From Annona cherimola (Eukaryota > Streptophyta > Magnoliopsida > Magnoliales > Annonaceae), in contig CM059975.1 of assembly GCA_030490835.1 (NCBI GenBank), positions 9,181,579 to 9,245,578 of the forward strand: a DNA stretch of 64,000 nt. Direction: 5' to 3'. The translations under genes were made by a program, and so were the position numbers. The notes beneath the pieces are model-generated. The model had not been told where the DNA came from, searched no databases, and worked only from the letters and a program-made list of their open reading frames with translations. Below are positions 50,516-61,796 of the stretch, piece by piece (position 1 is the first letter of the stretch; each line of letters opens with the position of its first letter).

Positions 50516-51704
50516 ATCTTTATTTTAGCATATGATCATGTGTCTCCTTTAATTCACTTTTTTAAATTTCTTGCTTTATTCAATCAGACCTCCTCCTCCT
50601 CCTATCAAATACATCTCTCCGTTCATTCAACATTCAATCGCTCTTCTTTCCCCCGAATGCTTGTTTTTCACCCCCTTGTTTTGTTTGTTTTTATGGGATA
50701 TTGGTTTTAAGGCAAGAACTCTTTCCTGCTCCGCGTCGCGAGGAAAGAAACAGCACTAGATTTTATGCGAGAGAGCATAAACAGGAGGAAATTTCTTAAA
50801 AGAAGAACAAGGAAAGAAAAGAAACTGCTAGTACGGGATGGAGAGAGGAATGCAACTGAAGGCAGAGGATCTCATGCCATCTGTCGATTAAAACTTACTC
50901 CGTCGCAAACCACGCTGCGGTTTCATTGTACTAGTCAATCCCAAACCAAAACCACGCATTGATTCCTCGTCGACCACGTTGAATGCGCACGTACCCACCA
51001 AGACCCAGGTCTCATGTCCGCTCTGCAAGAATAAGTAACTCTTTTTAATTAAAGCATTGGTGAAACTGACTATCTTTGTATCGTAATAATAAAGTGGGGC
51101 TGCTGTGTTGTTAATAGTTTCGTAACTTAAAGTCCTTAAACCGTAATGTTTAATTTAGAAATAAGATTATAGTTGTACTAACCTGGTTGATATTAAGAAA
51201 TAACAATTGGAAATCCCTGAACCATTCATCCATTTCCTGTGTGACGGACGTATAGATAACATTGAAACCCATTATCAGTTTGACTACCAGATCTCGATGC
51301 CACATTCAGATCAGAAACTGTTGGATTGTCCAAAATCATACAATATGTGATATATGTAGGCAACATGAGACGTACGCTTACCAAAATGAAATTTCATGAT
51401 TTGTTTACCTAGTGTATATTTGCATTTCTACCATCCTATTATGTATGTTCTTGTAGTCCACGTGCAATTTCTATTTTCCTTCGTATTAGATGGTTGAAAG
51501 TTGAAACTCACGCTACAGGCATGCCTAAACAACCTGAGCCACAAAGCCTAACCACCAAAGGGCTCATCGTTCCCTGGCACACATGCCAAGATCGTTTGAT
51601 CACGCACAGATGATGACATCTTCCTATAGCTAGCTACTCAGACATGAAATACCCACGTCGCCCTACCTTGTTTCTGTGGCGGCAGACCGTCACTTTCCAA
51701 ACGC

Positions 51705-53363
51705 ATGGATTATTATTCAACTACGTCGGCTGCAGCACTCATCTGCATCATCCTCTCCCCACTAATAATCGTCACCTACTTCGTTGCCCGGAAAAACTCA
51801 GCAAGATTAAAACTCCCTCCAGGCCCACCCCGATGGCCTATCGTCGGCAACCTTCTCCAGCTCACGTCTCTCCCCCACAGAGACCTCGCCGCCTTCTGCT
51901 CCAAGTACGGCCCGCTGGTCTACCTCCGCCTCGGTACCGTCGACGCCATCACCACCGACGACCCGGAAGTCATCCGAGAGATCCTCCTCCGGCAGGACGA
52001 CGTGTTTGCGTCGCGCCCGCGGACTTTGGCCGCCGTCCATCTAGCCTATGACTGCGGCGACGTGGCGCTGGCACCAATGGGCCCGCAGTGGAAGCGGATG
52101 AGGAGGATCTGCATGGAGCACCTGCTGACGACCAGGCGGCTGGAATCGTTCGCGGAGCAGAGAGCCCACGAGGCTCAGCATCTGGTGAAGGCCGTGTGGG
52201 AACACGCGGAGAAGGGGGAGAAGGTGAACCTGAGGCAGGTGCTTGGTGCGTTTTCCATGAATAATGTGACGCGGATGCTTCTCGGGAAGCAGTATTTCGG
52301 GGTGGAATCGGCTGGGCCCGACGATGCCATGGAGTTTATGCATATCACGCACCAGCTCTTCTGGCTGCTGGGCCTCATCTACTTGGGTGATTACCTGCCT
52401 GCGTGGAGGTGGATGGACCCATTCGGATGCGAGAAGAAAATGAGAGAGGTAGAGAAGAGGGTGGATCGGTTCCACGAGAGAATCCTCGTGGAGCACAAGA
52501 GGACAAGGGAGAGGAAGAAGAACGGCGGAGATCATGATGATGTTGGTGGGGAGATGGACTTTGTGGACATTCTGCTGTCCTTGCCTGGCGAGGATGGAAA
52601 GGAGCACATGGATGATGTTGAGATCAAAGCTCTAATACAGGTAAATTGATTTAAGAGCTTTAGAGTTTTTATTTTTGCGAGATCGCAACCATCCATCTCG
52701 TGGATTGATGGTTCGGATGGACAGGATATGATAGCAGCAGCAACGGATACATCCTCGGTGACCAATGAGTGGGCCATGGCAGAGGTGATCAAGAATCCGT
52801 ACGTGCTTGGGAAGATCCAAGAAGAGCTTGACCGGGTTGTGGGTCGGGATAGGATGGTGACCGAGTCGGACCTGGCCCAACTGAACTACCTGAGATGCGT
52901 CGTTCGCGAGACGTTCCGGACGCACCCGGCGGGCCCGTTTCTCATCCCCCACGAGTCCGTCAGGGATACGGAGCTCATGGGCTACCACATCCCCGCCAAG
53001 ACCCGCATCTTCATTAACACGCACGCCCTGGGAAGGAACACGCGTGTGTGGGAGGACGTGGATGAGTTCCGGCCGGAGCGGCACATGCCGTCGGATGGAA
53101 GCCGTGTGGAAATCAGCCACGGGCCGGATTTCCGGATCTTGCCTTTCAGCGCGGGGAAGCGCAAGTGCCCAGGGGCGCCCCTGGGCGTGGTCTTGGTGCT
53201 CATGGCCTTGGCTCGTCTGTTTCACTGCTTCGAGTGGGCTCCGCCGGATGGGATGAAGCCGGAAGAGATTGATACGGAGGAGGTTTATGGGATGACGATG
53301 CCCAAGGCTGAGCCCCTGATTGCTGTCGCTAGGCCACGTCTGGCACCACATATCTATCGCTGA
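51705..53363 (+). CDS. CYP703A: Cytochrome P450 CYP703A, in-chain fatty-acid hydroxylase for sporopollenin
   Basis: CYP703A enzymes hydroxylate lauric acid in the tapetum for sporopollenin of the pollen wall. Two exons, 51705-52640 and 52725-53363, with an 84-bp intron at the conserved junction ALIQ|DMIAAATDTS, give 524 residues. An N-terminal membrane anchor (about 8-28) is followed by the hinge LPPGPPRWPIVGNL. The oxygen-binding I-helix is AAATDTSS (316-323), the ExxR motif is ETFR (374-377), the PERF-like motif is FRPERH (427-432) and the haem loop is FSAGKRKCPG with ligand Cys460. Long stretches such as AYDCGDVALAPMGPQWKRMR and GAFSMNNVTRMLLGKQ match CYP703A2 as I recall it. The coding region is much more GC-rich than its flanks. 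The gene is usually single copy. All key residues are present. Confidence 0.95.
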
Positions 53364-54510
53364 TGTAGTAACTGGCGAAATACACGTAGGGTAGTTTATT
53401 GTTTGATCTGATGTCTCTGAGAAGATGAAGTGGCGCTAACTATCATGTGTTTTAATTCCATTTACTGACGAGACGACATCAAGGCTTTCTTGTTTTTATT
53501 TGCTAAAGCATTTCGATATATCAAGCACAGTAATTTGAAATGTTCCATTCAAGAAAGGCCTCCACACCATCAAGTTTGGACTTTATACAAAATCAAGCAT
53601 GGTGAAATAGGGTTGGAGAGTGCAGAAGACATTTTTCACCTCCTAACGCGTATGCTTTCTTTAAAATGATATTTGGCCAAATTATAAAATTTATTGCAAT
53701 ACAGGCAGTCCGAATAATAAGGCACTATAAAATACAACGCACTGTCAATCTCTTGAAACGAGGAGAAGAAAATGAAGGCTGATTATGTGGTATTTGCGTA
53801 GACGGTACTGCCAGCCGCCGACCTGATCATGGTCAAGCCTATTGCGCGGACGTAAATGAGTCCACTTCGAACTAAAATTTTAATTAATTATGCATACCGA
53901 AATTTCTAACGTATTCTAATAAAAAAGATTTCTAACATATTCATTTTATTTACCCTTTGTAGTATATTAAAAAAAAAATCTTTTTTTTTTTTATAAGTAA
54001 AAATTTTCATATTTAGTTTCAATTGGGGTTGGATACGTTCTACTCAAAGCTAACCCAATGCTATTTCTAGACGGAATTGGGATTACTTCTACTTGAAAAT
54101 TCTAACCCATGCCAGGTCTATCTGGTTCGGATTCAACCTAACCCGATTGCAATCTTAATTTTCTAGTTGAACTATCACCATTGCAATTCTACAATTAATA
54201 CTAAAACAGGGCCGCTTAGTGTTTGACCTCTCGCTAAGATGGTAAATGGCCAAAGACGCATTTAAATTATATTACTCTATTTCAAGTACAGCAAGGGTTT
54301 CTTGTTTTTTATGCTTAAGGGTTTGGATTGAGCCACAAGACGTAAACATTCTCCATATATCAAGATGAATCATGTGTAAATCAGATTTCAGACTGAGTTA
54401 CCAACAAACCCTCCTTTATTTGCAATATCACAAGCTAGAAGAAATGCCTAACATATATTTCCGAGTGTTAATCATCTTCGTCTCTGATCTATAAACGTAG
54501 TACACATAAA
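53364..54510. other. CYP703A 3' flank; no gene seen
   Basis: Probable 3' UTR followed by ordinary intergenic sequence. No frame, RNA or bounded repeat supported. Confidence 0.4.
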
Positions 54511-54648
54511 CCAGTTGCATGCATGCATAGCTACAACATTATTGTAATAAAGACAATCGTAAAACACTATAAACACTAGCCATTTGCAATAGTTTCAAAT
54601 CAACCCATGGGCGATTGATTAGCAAGGATATAGAGAGACAAGCAAGAG

Positions 54649-55625
54649 ATGAAGGCTGGTGTGGTATTGTTGTTGATGGTGGTGACCGCGGCCCATTTGA
54701 TGGCAGGCACAACGAGCATCATCAATTGCGTTGATGTGGGCATGAGTCTGATTCCATGTAGGGGTGGGAATTGGGGCGGGTCGACCCGTGACCCGGTATT
54801 GACCTGACCCGTTTTTGGCCGGGTAAAACCAATACATTTTTTACCCGGTATATAGATGGGTCAGAAATTTTGACCCGAATTCAAAAATAAGGTTGTGGTG
54901 GGTCGACCATGTCCCGACCCGAAGAGTCCGACCCGCCCCGCATATATAAATTTATTAAAAATTATAAGACTATATTGAAATGTTGTTATTATTTTCTTTC
55001 AAATTTCTCACTTTTTTATAATTAACTCTATCAATAATAGAAGAATCAATTTATTCAAAAAACAATATAACAATTAATAAAAAATTTGTACGTATATAAC
55101 CCTTATGTGTAATTGTATATTCACCTATTTTAATAAATGTATACTATATTTTCAAATATTTTGTTTTCTTAATTATGTATTTTTTAATAATTAATGAAAT
55201 ATTGAAACATATAATATTTAAATTTAGTATAGATGTATACTTATGTTTGATAGATATATAAAATTTGAAAATTATCTTATTTGACTCGTCTTTTTTACCC
55301 GACCCGCTATCCCGAAACCGGTCCGAGACCGACCTGAATTTTATCCTTAGACCTGGTAGAAAAAAGTAAGGGTCAAACCAACTTTGTCCCGACCCGGTAT
55401 AAAATAAAGGTCAAACAAGATTTTTGAAAAGTAGGGTCAGGGTTGGGCAAACCCCGACCCTCCCCGATTCCCACTCCTAATTCCATGTTTCCAGGGCAGC
55501 CATGCCTTGAGGGTGTTCGACGGCTGGCAAGTGGCAAGCATGGCAGTAAGCAGTGCTCACCTCATTGCCAACCTAGTGTGGAGCCTGGCATGTGTTTATC
55601 TTCTCCAATTCCTCGCAACACGTAA
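54649..55625 (+). pseudogene. Lipid-transfer-protein-like gene broken by an hAT insertion
   Basis: From the ATG at 54649 runs a signal-peptide-like sequence (MKAGVVLLLMVVTAAHLMAG) and then INCVDVGMSLIPC. The C-X9-C spacing is that of the first two cysteines of nonspecific lipid-transfer proteins (compare CGQVDSSLAPC). At the second cysteine codon the frame enters a 721-bp transposon and meets a stop. Beyond the right border the host sequence continues, but the part resembling an LTP core (GVRRLAS after a Cys, about 55505-55530) lies in another frame. So a small indel probably also disrupts it, and the double-Cys motif is not intact. There is a TATAAACAC-like element about 85 bp upstream of the ATG. 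LTP assignment rests on the N-terminal half and is moderate. Confidence 0.5.
54759..55479. mobile_element. Non-autonomous hAT element with 8-bp target duplication
   Basis: 721 bp with terminal inverted repeats TAGGGGTGGGAATTGGGG and (reverse complement of the right end) TAGGAGTGGGAATCGGGG. Flanked by a perfect 8-bp duplication ATTCCATG (54751-54758 and 55480-55487), as expected for hAT transposition. Both ends are packed with GACCCG/CGGGTC motifs and the middle is AT-rich. No transposase is encoded. It interrupts the LTP-like gene. Confidence 0.88.
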
Positions 55626-55627
55626 CT

Positions 55628-56315
55628 GATAGTCCATTTTCCGGTTATTTGCAAATATATCCCGTAGTTTATCATAATTGCCAAGATACTCCTATAGTTT
55701 AGAAAATGGCAAATTTCTCCCCAATAGTTTGCAACAATTTGCAATTACATCCGTAGCGTTAAATTTTGTTATGAAAATTTTCAAAAAAAAAAAAAAAAAA
55801 AAATTTAAATCCCGAACTTGCCCCATTCTTCAACAATTTACTAACCATAAACATTTCAAATAAATATATTATATCATCTTGAACATTTATTAAAATAAAT
55901 GGCTTAAAGGATTATCTTCATAATTAATAAAAAAGTGGAAATTTTCACTAAACAAGTGGTTAAAAAATTTTCACCTTGAATATAGGGTGTTTTGTTTTAT
56001 AGGGTAGAAATTGAAATATGAATAACTTTTTTTATAATAGAAATATGATTAACTTAAATGATTTGATTTTACGACATCTGAATTTTAAAAAACTTAAATG
56101 AAGAGCATTTGTTTATTAATGACATCGAATATCTCGTTCAAGTCTTACAATAGGAGGATGAGGGCAATTTCAGAATTATAAAAATATTTCTATTGATTTC
56201 TTCATGTTAAACGTACGCTTGTAAGTAGTTGCATACAAGGGAATAATTGATTATTTTAAAATTATGAAAGTATATTTGTAATTATGATAAAATTATCTAG
56301 TATATTTGCAAATCA
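55628..56315. repeat. Long-TIR element, family-D-like
   Basis: The left end (CCATTTTCCGGTTATTTGCAA) and the reverse complement of the right end (GGGTGATTTGCAAATATACTA) are inverted counterparts and continue with TTATCATAATT. The arms carry repeated AATATAC or TAGTTT phrases. An A20 tract lies near 55785. Mutator-like origin is likely but no target duplication was established. Confidence 0.45.
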
Positions 56316-56429
56316 CCCTTTCATTGCATTCATACACCATTTTTTTATTGAGATATGCTAATATATTCACCATATTACACCCTAGTTATGTTGTTCTATT
56401 GATGAAAGAAAATGATTCCATATACTTTG

Positions 56430-56765
56430 CTACATGGAGATGTACATGCAAACCCTCTTTTACTATTTTAATTTTTTTTTAAAATCCAAACCATTTATTT
56501 TATTTAACAACATTTGTTTTATTATGTCACCAACAACAAGTTTCTTTGAAAACTTATAATTGTAAGAGAAAAATATTTTAAGAGTGGATATATTGACTAT
56601 TAATTTTTCCAAAAATATATAGTAATATAGTATATAAAGTGTCCAATACATGTAATTTTTAAATTCTAAATAAATACATATAAATAAACATGAAAATGGT
56701 TTAGATTTAAAAATATCATTTTAAAATTAAAAATAAGAGGATGCATGTAAATCTCCATGCAACCA
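56430..56765. repeat. MITE-like element with inverted ends
   Basis: Ends TACATGGAGATGTACATGCA and, reverse-complemented, GCATGGAGATTTACATGCAT extend inwards through CCTCTTTTACTATTTTAATTT. Non-coding, about 335 bp. Target duplication not clear. Confidence 0.5.
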
Positions 56766-57313
56766 TGTGTATTAAATCTTTGCCCTTGATGAAATAGGGC
56801 ACTTATTGATGATGATATCAAAATCCAACTTGTCATATTATTCACAATCATTTATTTTATTAGGTCACTAAAAATCAACTCAATTACAATCTTAGGTGGG
56901 CCACATTTGCTTAAAAATATATATGATCGTATTTAAATTATAAAAGACACTTAAATCCATTCATTGATACATCATAATATTGAATGTTCTAATATTTATA
57001 TAATCTTTTATCTACATAAATTTGATGTTTTAAATTGTTTAAATATTTTAATAACAACTTGAAGATCAGTGCATAAATCAAACAATTGCATTAAAATTAT
57101 TTATATTTTCTAATGGAGGTTATGTGCATATTTAATTTTGATTAAACTTGTCTTCGAAGTTAAATATATAAATCATACCTCCTGCAATGGATGGAGTATA
57201 TTTGGATGCATCAGGAAGATGTGCCTTACTTTAAGTGCAACCTTTTTTATGGTTTCTTCTTTTCGAGGACCCCTTTATCATCAAATAGACTAATCTAAAT
57301 TGCTTTGGAAATG

Positions 57314-57625
57314 CCAACCGCGGCTAGCGCGGTTGGTCGTCGACAGCGGCGCAGAAATGCGCTTTGCTGTCGACGTGGGTTCGAATCCCGTGTGGGATAT
57401 TCGGCCCAAAAATAGCGTGGGAGCTTGTGGTCTCCCGGGTGAGGGGGTGTGAGAGCTTGTGGTCTCTCTGTTGGCTGTTGAAAGTTGTATCTTCCAGTTT
57501 ATTTCGTGAAGTTGTGTCTTCAAGATTTCTTTGGGATGTTATTCTGTCCCCGAATTTGTAAGAATGTCTCAGATCTTCAGGTATAATATGTATTGAGATG
57601 GATGTAATTAATACCAATCAAAAAA
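57314..57625 (+). mobile_element. tRNA-derived SINE with 17-bp target duplication
   Basis: The tRNA-like head has a box A (GGCTAGCGCGGTTGG, 57322-57336) and an exact box B (GGTTCGAATCC, 57378-57388), the internal RNA polymerase III promoter. A body of about 230 bp and a 3' end ACCAATCAAAAAAAA follow. Perfect flanking repeats AAATTGCTTTGGAAATG (57297-57313 and 57626-57642) show insertion by target-primed reverse transcription. The head does not fold as a functional tRNA because the box spacing holds a long CG-rich hairpin. Confidence 0.88.
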
Positions 57626-57844
57626 AAATTGCTTTGGAAATGTGTGGATTTTGATTATCTGATTTGATGATTATGTCAGTGAATTATTGCATGTCTGTAG
57701 TTCTGAATGACCGAAAAGAGCAATCAATTGACTCCACGTGTAAACGTTTAGCTTGGAGAAGAGTCAGTAATGACAAAATACTAATTATCAAGCATCATTG
57801 TTCGCGATGATCTCAACTCAACTGTCCTTAAACTGTTCTCGCAG

Positions 57845-57952
57845 GATACATTGAAGGAAAAGAAGAAGGCTGTTGAAGGCCTAAGGTACCGTCCGATGAC
57901 AATAACCAAAGACCGGCTTTCGCATGCCAAATTTCTCGAGGAGCTAAGATAG
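57845..57952 (+). other. Orphan terminal-exon-like sequence, unrecognised
   Basis: After a good acceptor (TTCTCGCAG) there is an open frame of 35 residues plus stop, starting DTLKEKKKAVEGLRYRPMTI, with protein-like composition. It reads like the last exon of a gene, but the upstream sequence holds only a SINE and MITEs and no companion exon was found. A transposon-carried gene fragment, a relic, or an exon of a gene with very long introns are all possible. I do not recognise the family. Confidence 0.3.
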
Positions 57953-58328
57953 GATGGTTTTGAAATATATACAGAAATCTCTTCTTTTCCTTTTAATAAA
58001 TAAGATACTTTACTATATCATTACATCTTTGGAGTTCATATCTACGTAAAGCGCTTTAATTTAAAATGGATGACTTAATTAAGGTTTTTTGGCTAATTAA
58101 TTAGTATTTAATTCTCTATTATTACTAGCCTGTTGGTCTTATACTCTTATTGAATGCCCTTCCCAAAAAGTGAAAATTTTTTCCTCCCTATAAAAACTGG
58201 GGACTGGGGAGAATCAGAAGGACAAAAAATAAAAATAAAATAAAAATAAAAGAAAAGAAAAGGAAAAAGAGGAGGAAAAATTCAGCAAAGCCAGCTCATT
58301 AACCATTCAACCTCGACCACCATATCAA

Positions 58329-59369
58329 TCAATCTTCAGCATAGCTGATCCGCACTTTCTGTTCGAAGAGCTTGAACATGTTCTCTACGGCCGACAGCTC
58401 CGACTCGATGTTCGACGCATTCTCTCTCTCCGCCACTCGCTGACGCAGATCATGGATCCGAAGCCACCCTGCCGAGAACGCCTCTTCCATCTCCTCCGCC
58501 TTCACTCTGATCCCCTCGCTCTCTTCCCTGGCGTCTTTCAATTTCCGCTGCAAACGCCGATTCCCGTCGATGGACTTGAGAAGCTGCTCTGACAGTTCCC
58601 TGTTGCGTTCTTGGAGGCCAGCGGTCTTGCTGGACATCAAGTACTCCCCCACGGCGCTGCCATTGATCGGCGTCTTCTTCCTCTCGGAGTGCTCCGCCGC
58701 GCAGTGCTGCATCTTCTCCAGCAGCCTCTCGTTCTGGACCTTGAGGTCGTTGATGTGCTCCTCCAACCCGTGCAGCTCCTGCACCTTCCGCGCCAACTCC
58801 GCCGCGATGATCTCCTTCTCCTTGCCCAGGCTGGAGAACATCCGCTCCAGGCCCTTGCGGGCCACCAAGTTCGCCGACAGCTCCCTACGCAGCCGCTGGT
58901 TCTCCTCGGACAGCGCCTCCTGCGGCCCCTTCTCCTTGGTCGGTGGCACCGGCTGGTTCCTTCGGAGATCCGTGTTGCACCGCCGCAGCTCCGCTTCGCT
59001 TCTGGCTTTTTTGTGGGTGATGGACTGGGATTTCTCGATGCGGGACTTGATGTCTTCGAGGATGCCAATCATGCCTGCGATTAGCTGGCTCTTCCTCGTC
59101 CCGTCGTCTTTGGCGCATGCATCATGGTAGTCATTGACTATTTTCAACAACAGCCTGACAGTGGCCGAAAGTCCTAAAAAAAAAAAAAAATCGAAAATCA
59201 AAAGAAAAGATGAGTTTTTTTATAAAAAAAAAAAAATAAAAAAAAATAATTGAATAGATTTCAGTGGATTTTTCGTCGTGGAAGAAAAGATACCATCGAG
59301 ACTCGAAGAATCGGGATTGGCTGACTGAAGCAGCTCAGGGGCCGAAGAATGCGCGCCGCCCTTGCTCAT
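58329..59369 (-). CDS. Coiled-coil protein of unknown function
   Basis: Two exons on the minus strand, 59369-59294 and 59173-58329, give 306 residues. The first exon starts MSKGGAHSSAPELLQSANPD and joins in phase to GLSATVRLLLKIVNDYHDA. From about residue 75 onward the protein is dominated by heptad-like Leu/Glu/Arg/Lys sequence, with EALSEENQRLRRELSANLVA, EEHINDLKVQNERLLEKMQH and LQERNRELSEQLLKSIDGNR as examples, so it is probably a long dimeric coiled coil without membrane segments. Exon 2 is GC-rich (about 60%) compared with its surroundings. The intron is short (120 bp) with A/T-rich runs next to both splice sites. The leader (59370-59640) is purine-rich on the coding strand. I do not recognise a family and assign no function. 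Confidence 0.75.
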
Positions 59370-59779
59370 TTCTTCTTCTCTCGAAAACCAAGTAATAGAC
59401 GATTAAAATCGGTATGAGTGGGTGTGGTATTGATGGGAAATAGTTTGGGTTGGGAGAAAGAAACCAGAGGAAGAGAAACGGAGAAGGCTTTCTTCCCCGT
59501 CTCTCCCTTCCCTCTTTCTTCCTTCCTTTCTCTCCCTCACTCGCCCTCTGCTTTCTCACCCCGTCTCCTCTTCCTCTCCTTTTTTCTCCTTCCTTCTGCC
59601 CCTGTTTTTTCTCGCCGCTGTGAGCTGGAAAGGCATCGTTCGTTCGTTCGTTTTGGACGGCTGCCAATGAGGCTTGACCTGTTCTTATTGGCCGGTCGGG
59701 AAGAGCTGCCTCTCATGCCCAGAGGTAATGGTGTGCATGTGAGATCAGACGGTTTGACTTGGAGACGACGTAGATGAGA

Positions 59780-60590
59780 ATTAACATCTCTCTCCATCAT
59801 CATCCCATCTCCCTTGCATGTCATGTCCTTGTTGCCACGCCTCAAGTGGTTTATGGAATTCGTCCCAACGGTGTTATTTCATACTCCCACTCCCCATGAG
59901 CTCATTTTCTTGATGTCCAAAAAGATGTTAAACAACAAAACTATTTGGGTAATCCAGTGCACCTGGTAAATTGCCCTATTATTTTATATTTTTAATGTTT
60001 TTTTACCATTACGTGGGTTCAAGCATCTGCACTTTTTTCATATACTTAGTTCTTTTATGTTTTATGCTTTTGAATATTTTATTTGAAATTTTAAAATTTT
60101 AAAAGATAAAGCATCTCTCGTAAGCTAGACAAAAGAAAGGCCTGATTTTTATTTTAAAAATTCCTATCGAAAATTTTTGAGATAATTGTAAATGATATAT
60201 ATATATATACACACACACGCACACACTCTATGCTTAGGCAATATATAAATAGCTATGATTATAAGCAATTTTGTAAAATTGTCTCCATTTTTAAGATGTT
60301 AATAATTAACGTATAATTTAATCTATTTATTGCATTTAATATTATTTATTTAACTAGTAAATTAAATTTCATCCAAATCAAATATGTACAAGGTTAATAT
60401 TTACTCAAAAATAAATATGATCATATGTAAATTAGAAAAATGTTTATATCCTTTCATATATATAATAGCATGTAATAATACTTTATAAAATTATTTATCC
60501 ATATAATAGTAATATTTTAGATAATCTGATGACAAAAATACTACTTAAAAATTATTTTTTAGTATTAAATTATTTTATTACATTGATTTA
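59780..60590. other. No gene seen; mixed (TA)n(CA)n microsatellite
   Basis: Intergenic sequence with a TATATATA/CACACACACGCACACAC tract near 60198-60228. No coding exon recognised. Confidence 0.5.
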
Positions 60591-60598
60591 GATTGAAT

Positions 60599-60925
60599 TC
60601 ATATACATTGATACTAAATAGATGCAAGAGTTTTCATAATAATATAAGTGATGTTAAATTCAATAAACAAAGTGAATTTTTCAATAGCCATGAAGATATT
60701 AAAAATATAAGAAGTTTAATGGAAGAGAGGTTTTATACAAGCATCTCAATATAAAAAACTTATATACATTAATACTAAATAGATAATAGGGTTTTTACAA
60801 TAATATAAGTGATGTTAATTATAATAGACAAAGAATATTTTTCATCAATCATCAAAATACTAAAAATATAGGAGATTTCATAGAAAGAAATTTCATCGAA
60901 GCATTCCCATATAAATATATATATG
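60599..60925. repeat. Tandem duplication of about 163 bp
   Basis: 60599-60760 and 60762-60920 share ATACATTxATACTAAATAGAT, AATATAAGTGATGTTAA and AAAATATAxGAGxTTxATxGAA in order. Divergence is moderate, so the duplication is not recent. Confidence 0.6.
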
Positions 60926-61330
60926 TGTGTGCGAGAGTGCGAGAACTTATCATATACAGACGAACTGCACCATAATTACAATACAGTTTATTACAAAATG
61001 AGCCCTACACATATTAAAATATAATAATACTTTATACAATTATTTATCCATATAAAAATCATACTTTAAAAGGTTTAGATGTAGAAAATATCACTTTAAA
61101 CTTAATATTTATATTAAATTATTTATTATGTTGATTTTGTACCATTTTAAGATGAGGTACACACATGTTGGATTTGGATGAAAATTAATATGCTAATAAA
61201 GTGAATAATTATAAATACAATAGATAGAGTAGATTTTTTATTCATAATTAAGTGGGATACACTGTGCATGGATTACACCATAATTATAATATAGTCCAAA
61301 TGCACTTGATTATTTTTCAATATATATACA
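60926..61330. repeat. Family-B MITE-like copy
   Basis: Matches the copies at 450-1147 and 2010-2395: ACGAACTGCACCATAATTAC at the start, TTTATACAATTATTTATCCA and TACACACATGTTGGATTTGG inside, TGCACTTGATTATTTTTCAA at the end. Confidence 0.5.
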
Positions 61331-61796
61331 CATAAAAGCTTAGGTAGAAACTAGTGTTTTAATGCACAGGTGTACTCGGTACCCAAACCGTTGTTACGTA
61401 AGATTTACTTATTCCCCGCAAGCTACGGATATCATTTCGAGTTGTGGTGTGGCCATCACCGCATCGGTCCCTTGGAGTGTAATTCATTAGCACATGGACC
61501 ATGGAAATATGAAAATGTATTGCATGTGGAACAGATTATTAAAGAGTGAACATGTGTGTGGATATTATTCATAACACCATGTGACGCACAAGTAAATGAA
61601 CCTTGGAATGAGCAATAGGTCCCAGGACGGGTTGTCCATTTCGTGGGACCAATTTCGGATATATTGACGGTGTGATTGAAAGAGTAGTATTGTTATGTTT
61701 TGAAAAATAAGAAATTGCAGAGGGAATGAAAGAAGTAATATTGGAAAGGAAAAAAATAATAATCCAATACTTATCTCATTATATCATAGATGTTGT

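Noticed and set aside
52041..53351. Long minus-strand frames opposite the P450
   Set aside because: They are shadows of the GC-rich CYP703A exons. The plus strand contains all P450 motifs.
57314..57395. tRNA gene
   Set aside because: Box A and box B are present, but the region between them does not give a tRNA cloverleaf and the segment is the head of a SINE with target-site duplications.
58570..59130. A 186-codon gene on the + strand
   Set aside because: It is the antisense shadow of the GC-rich coiled-coil exon on the minus strand. The minus-strand frame joins correctly to an upstream exon.
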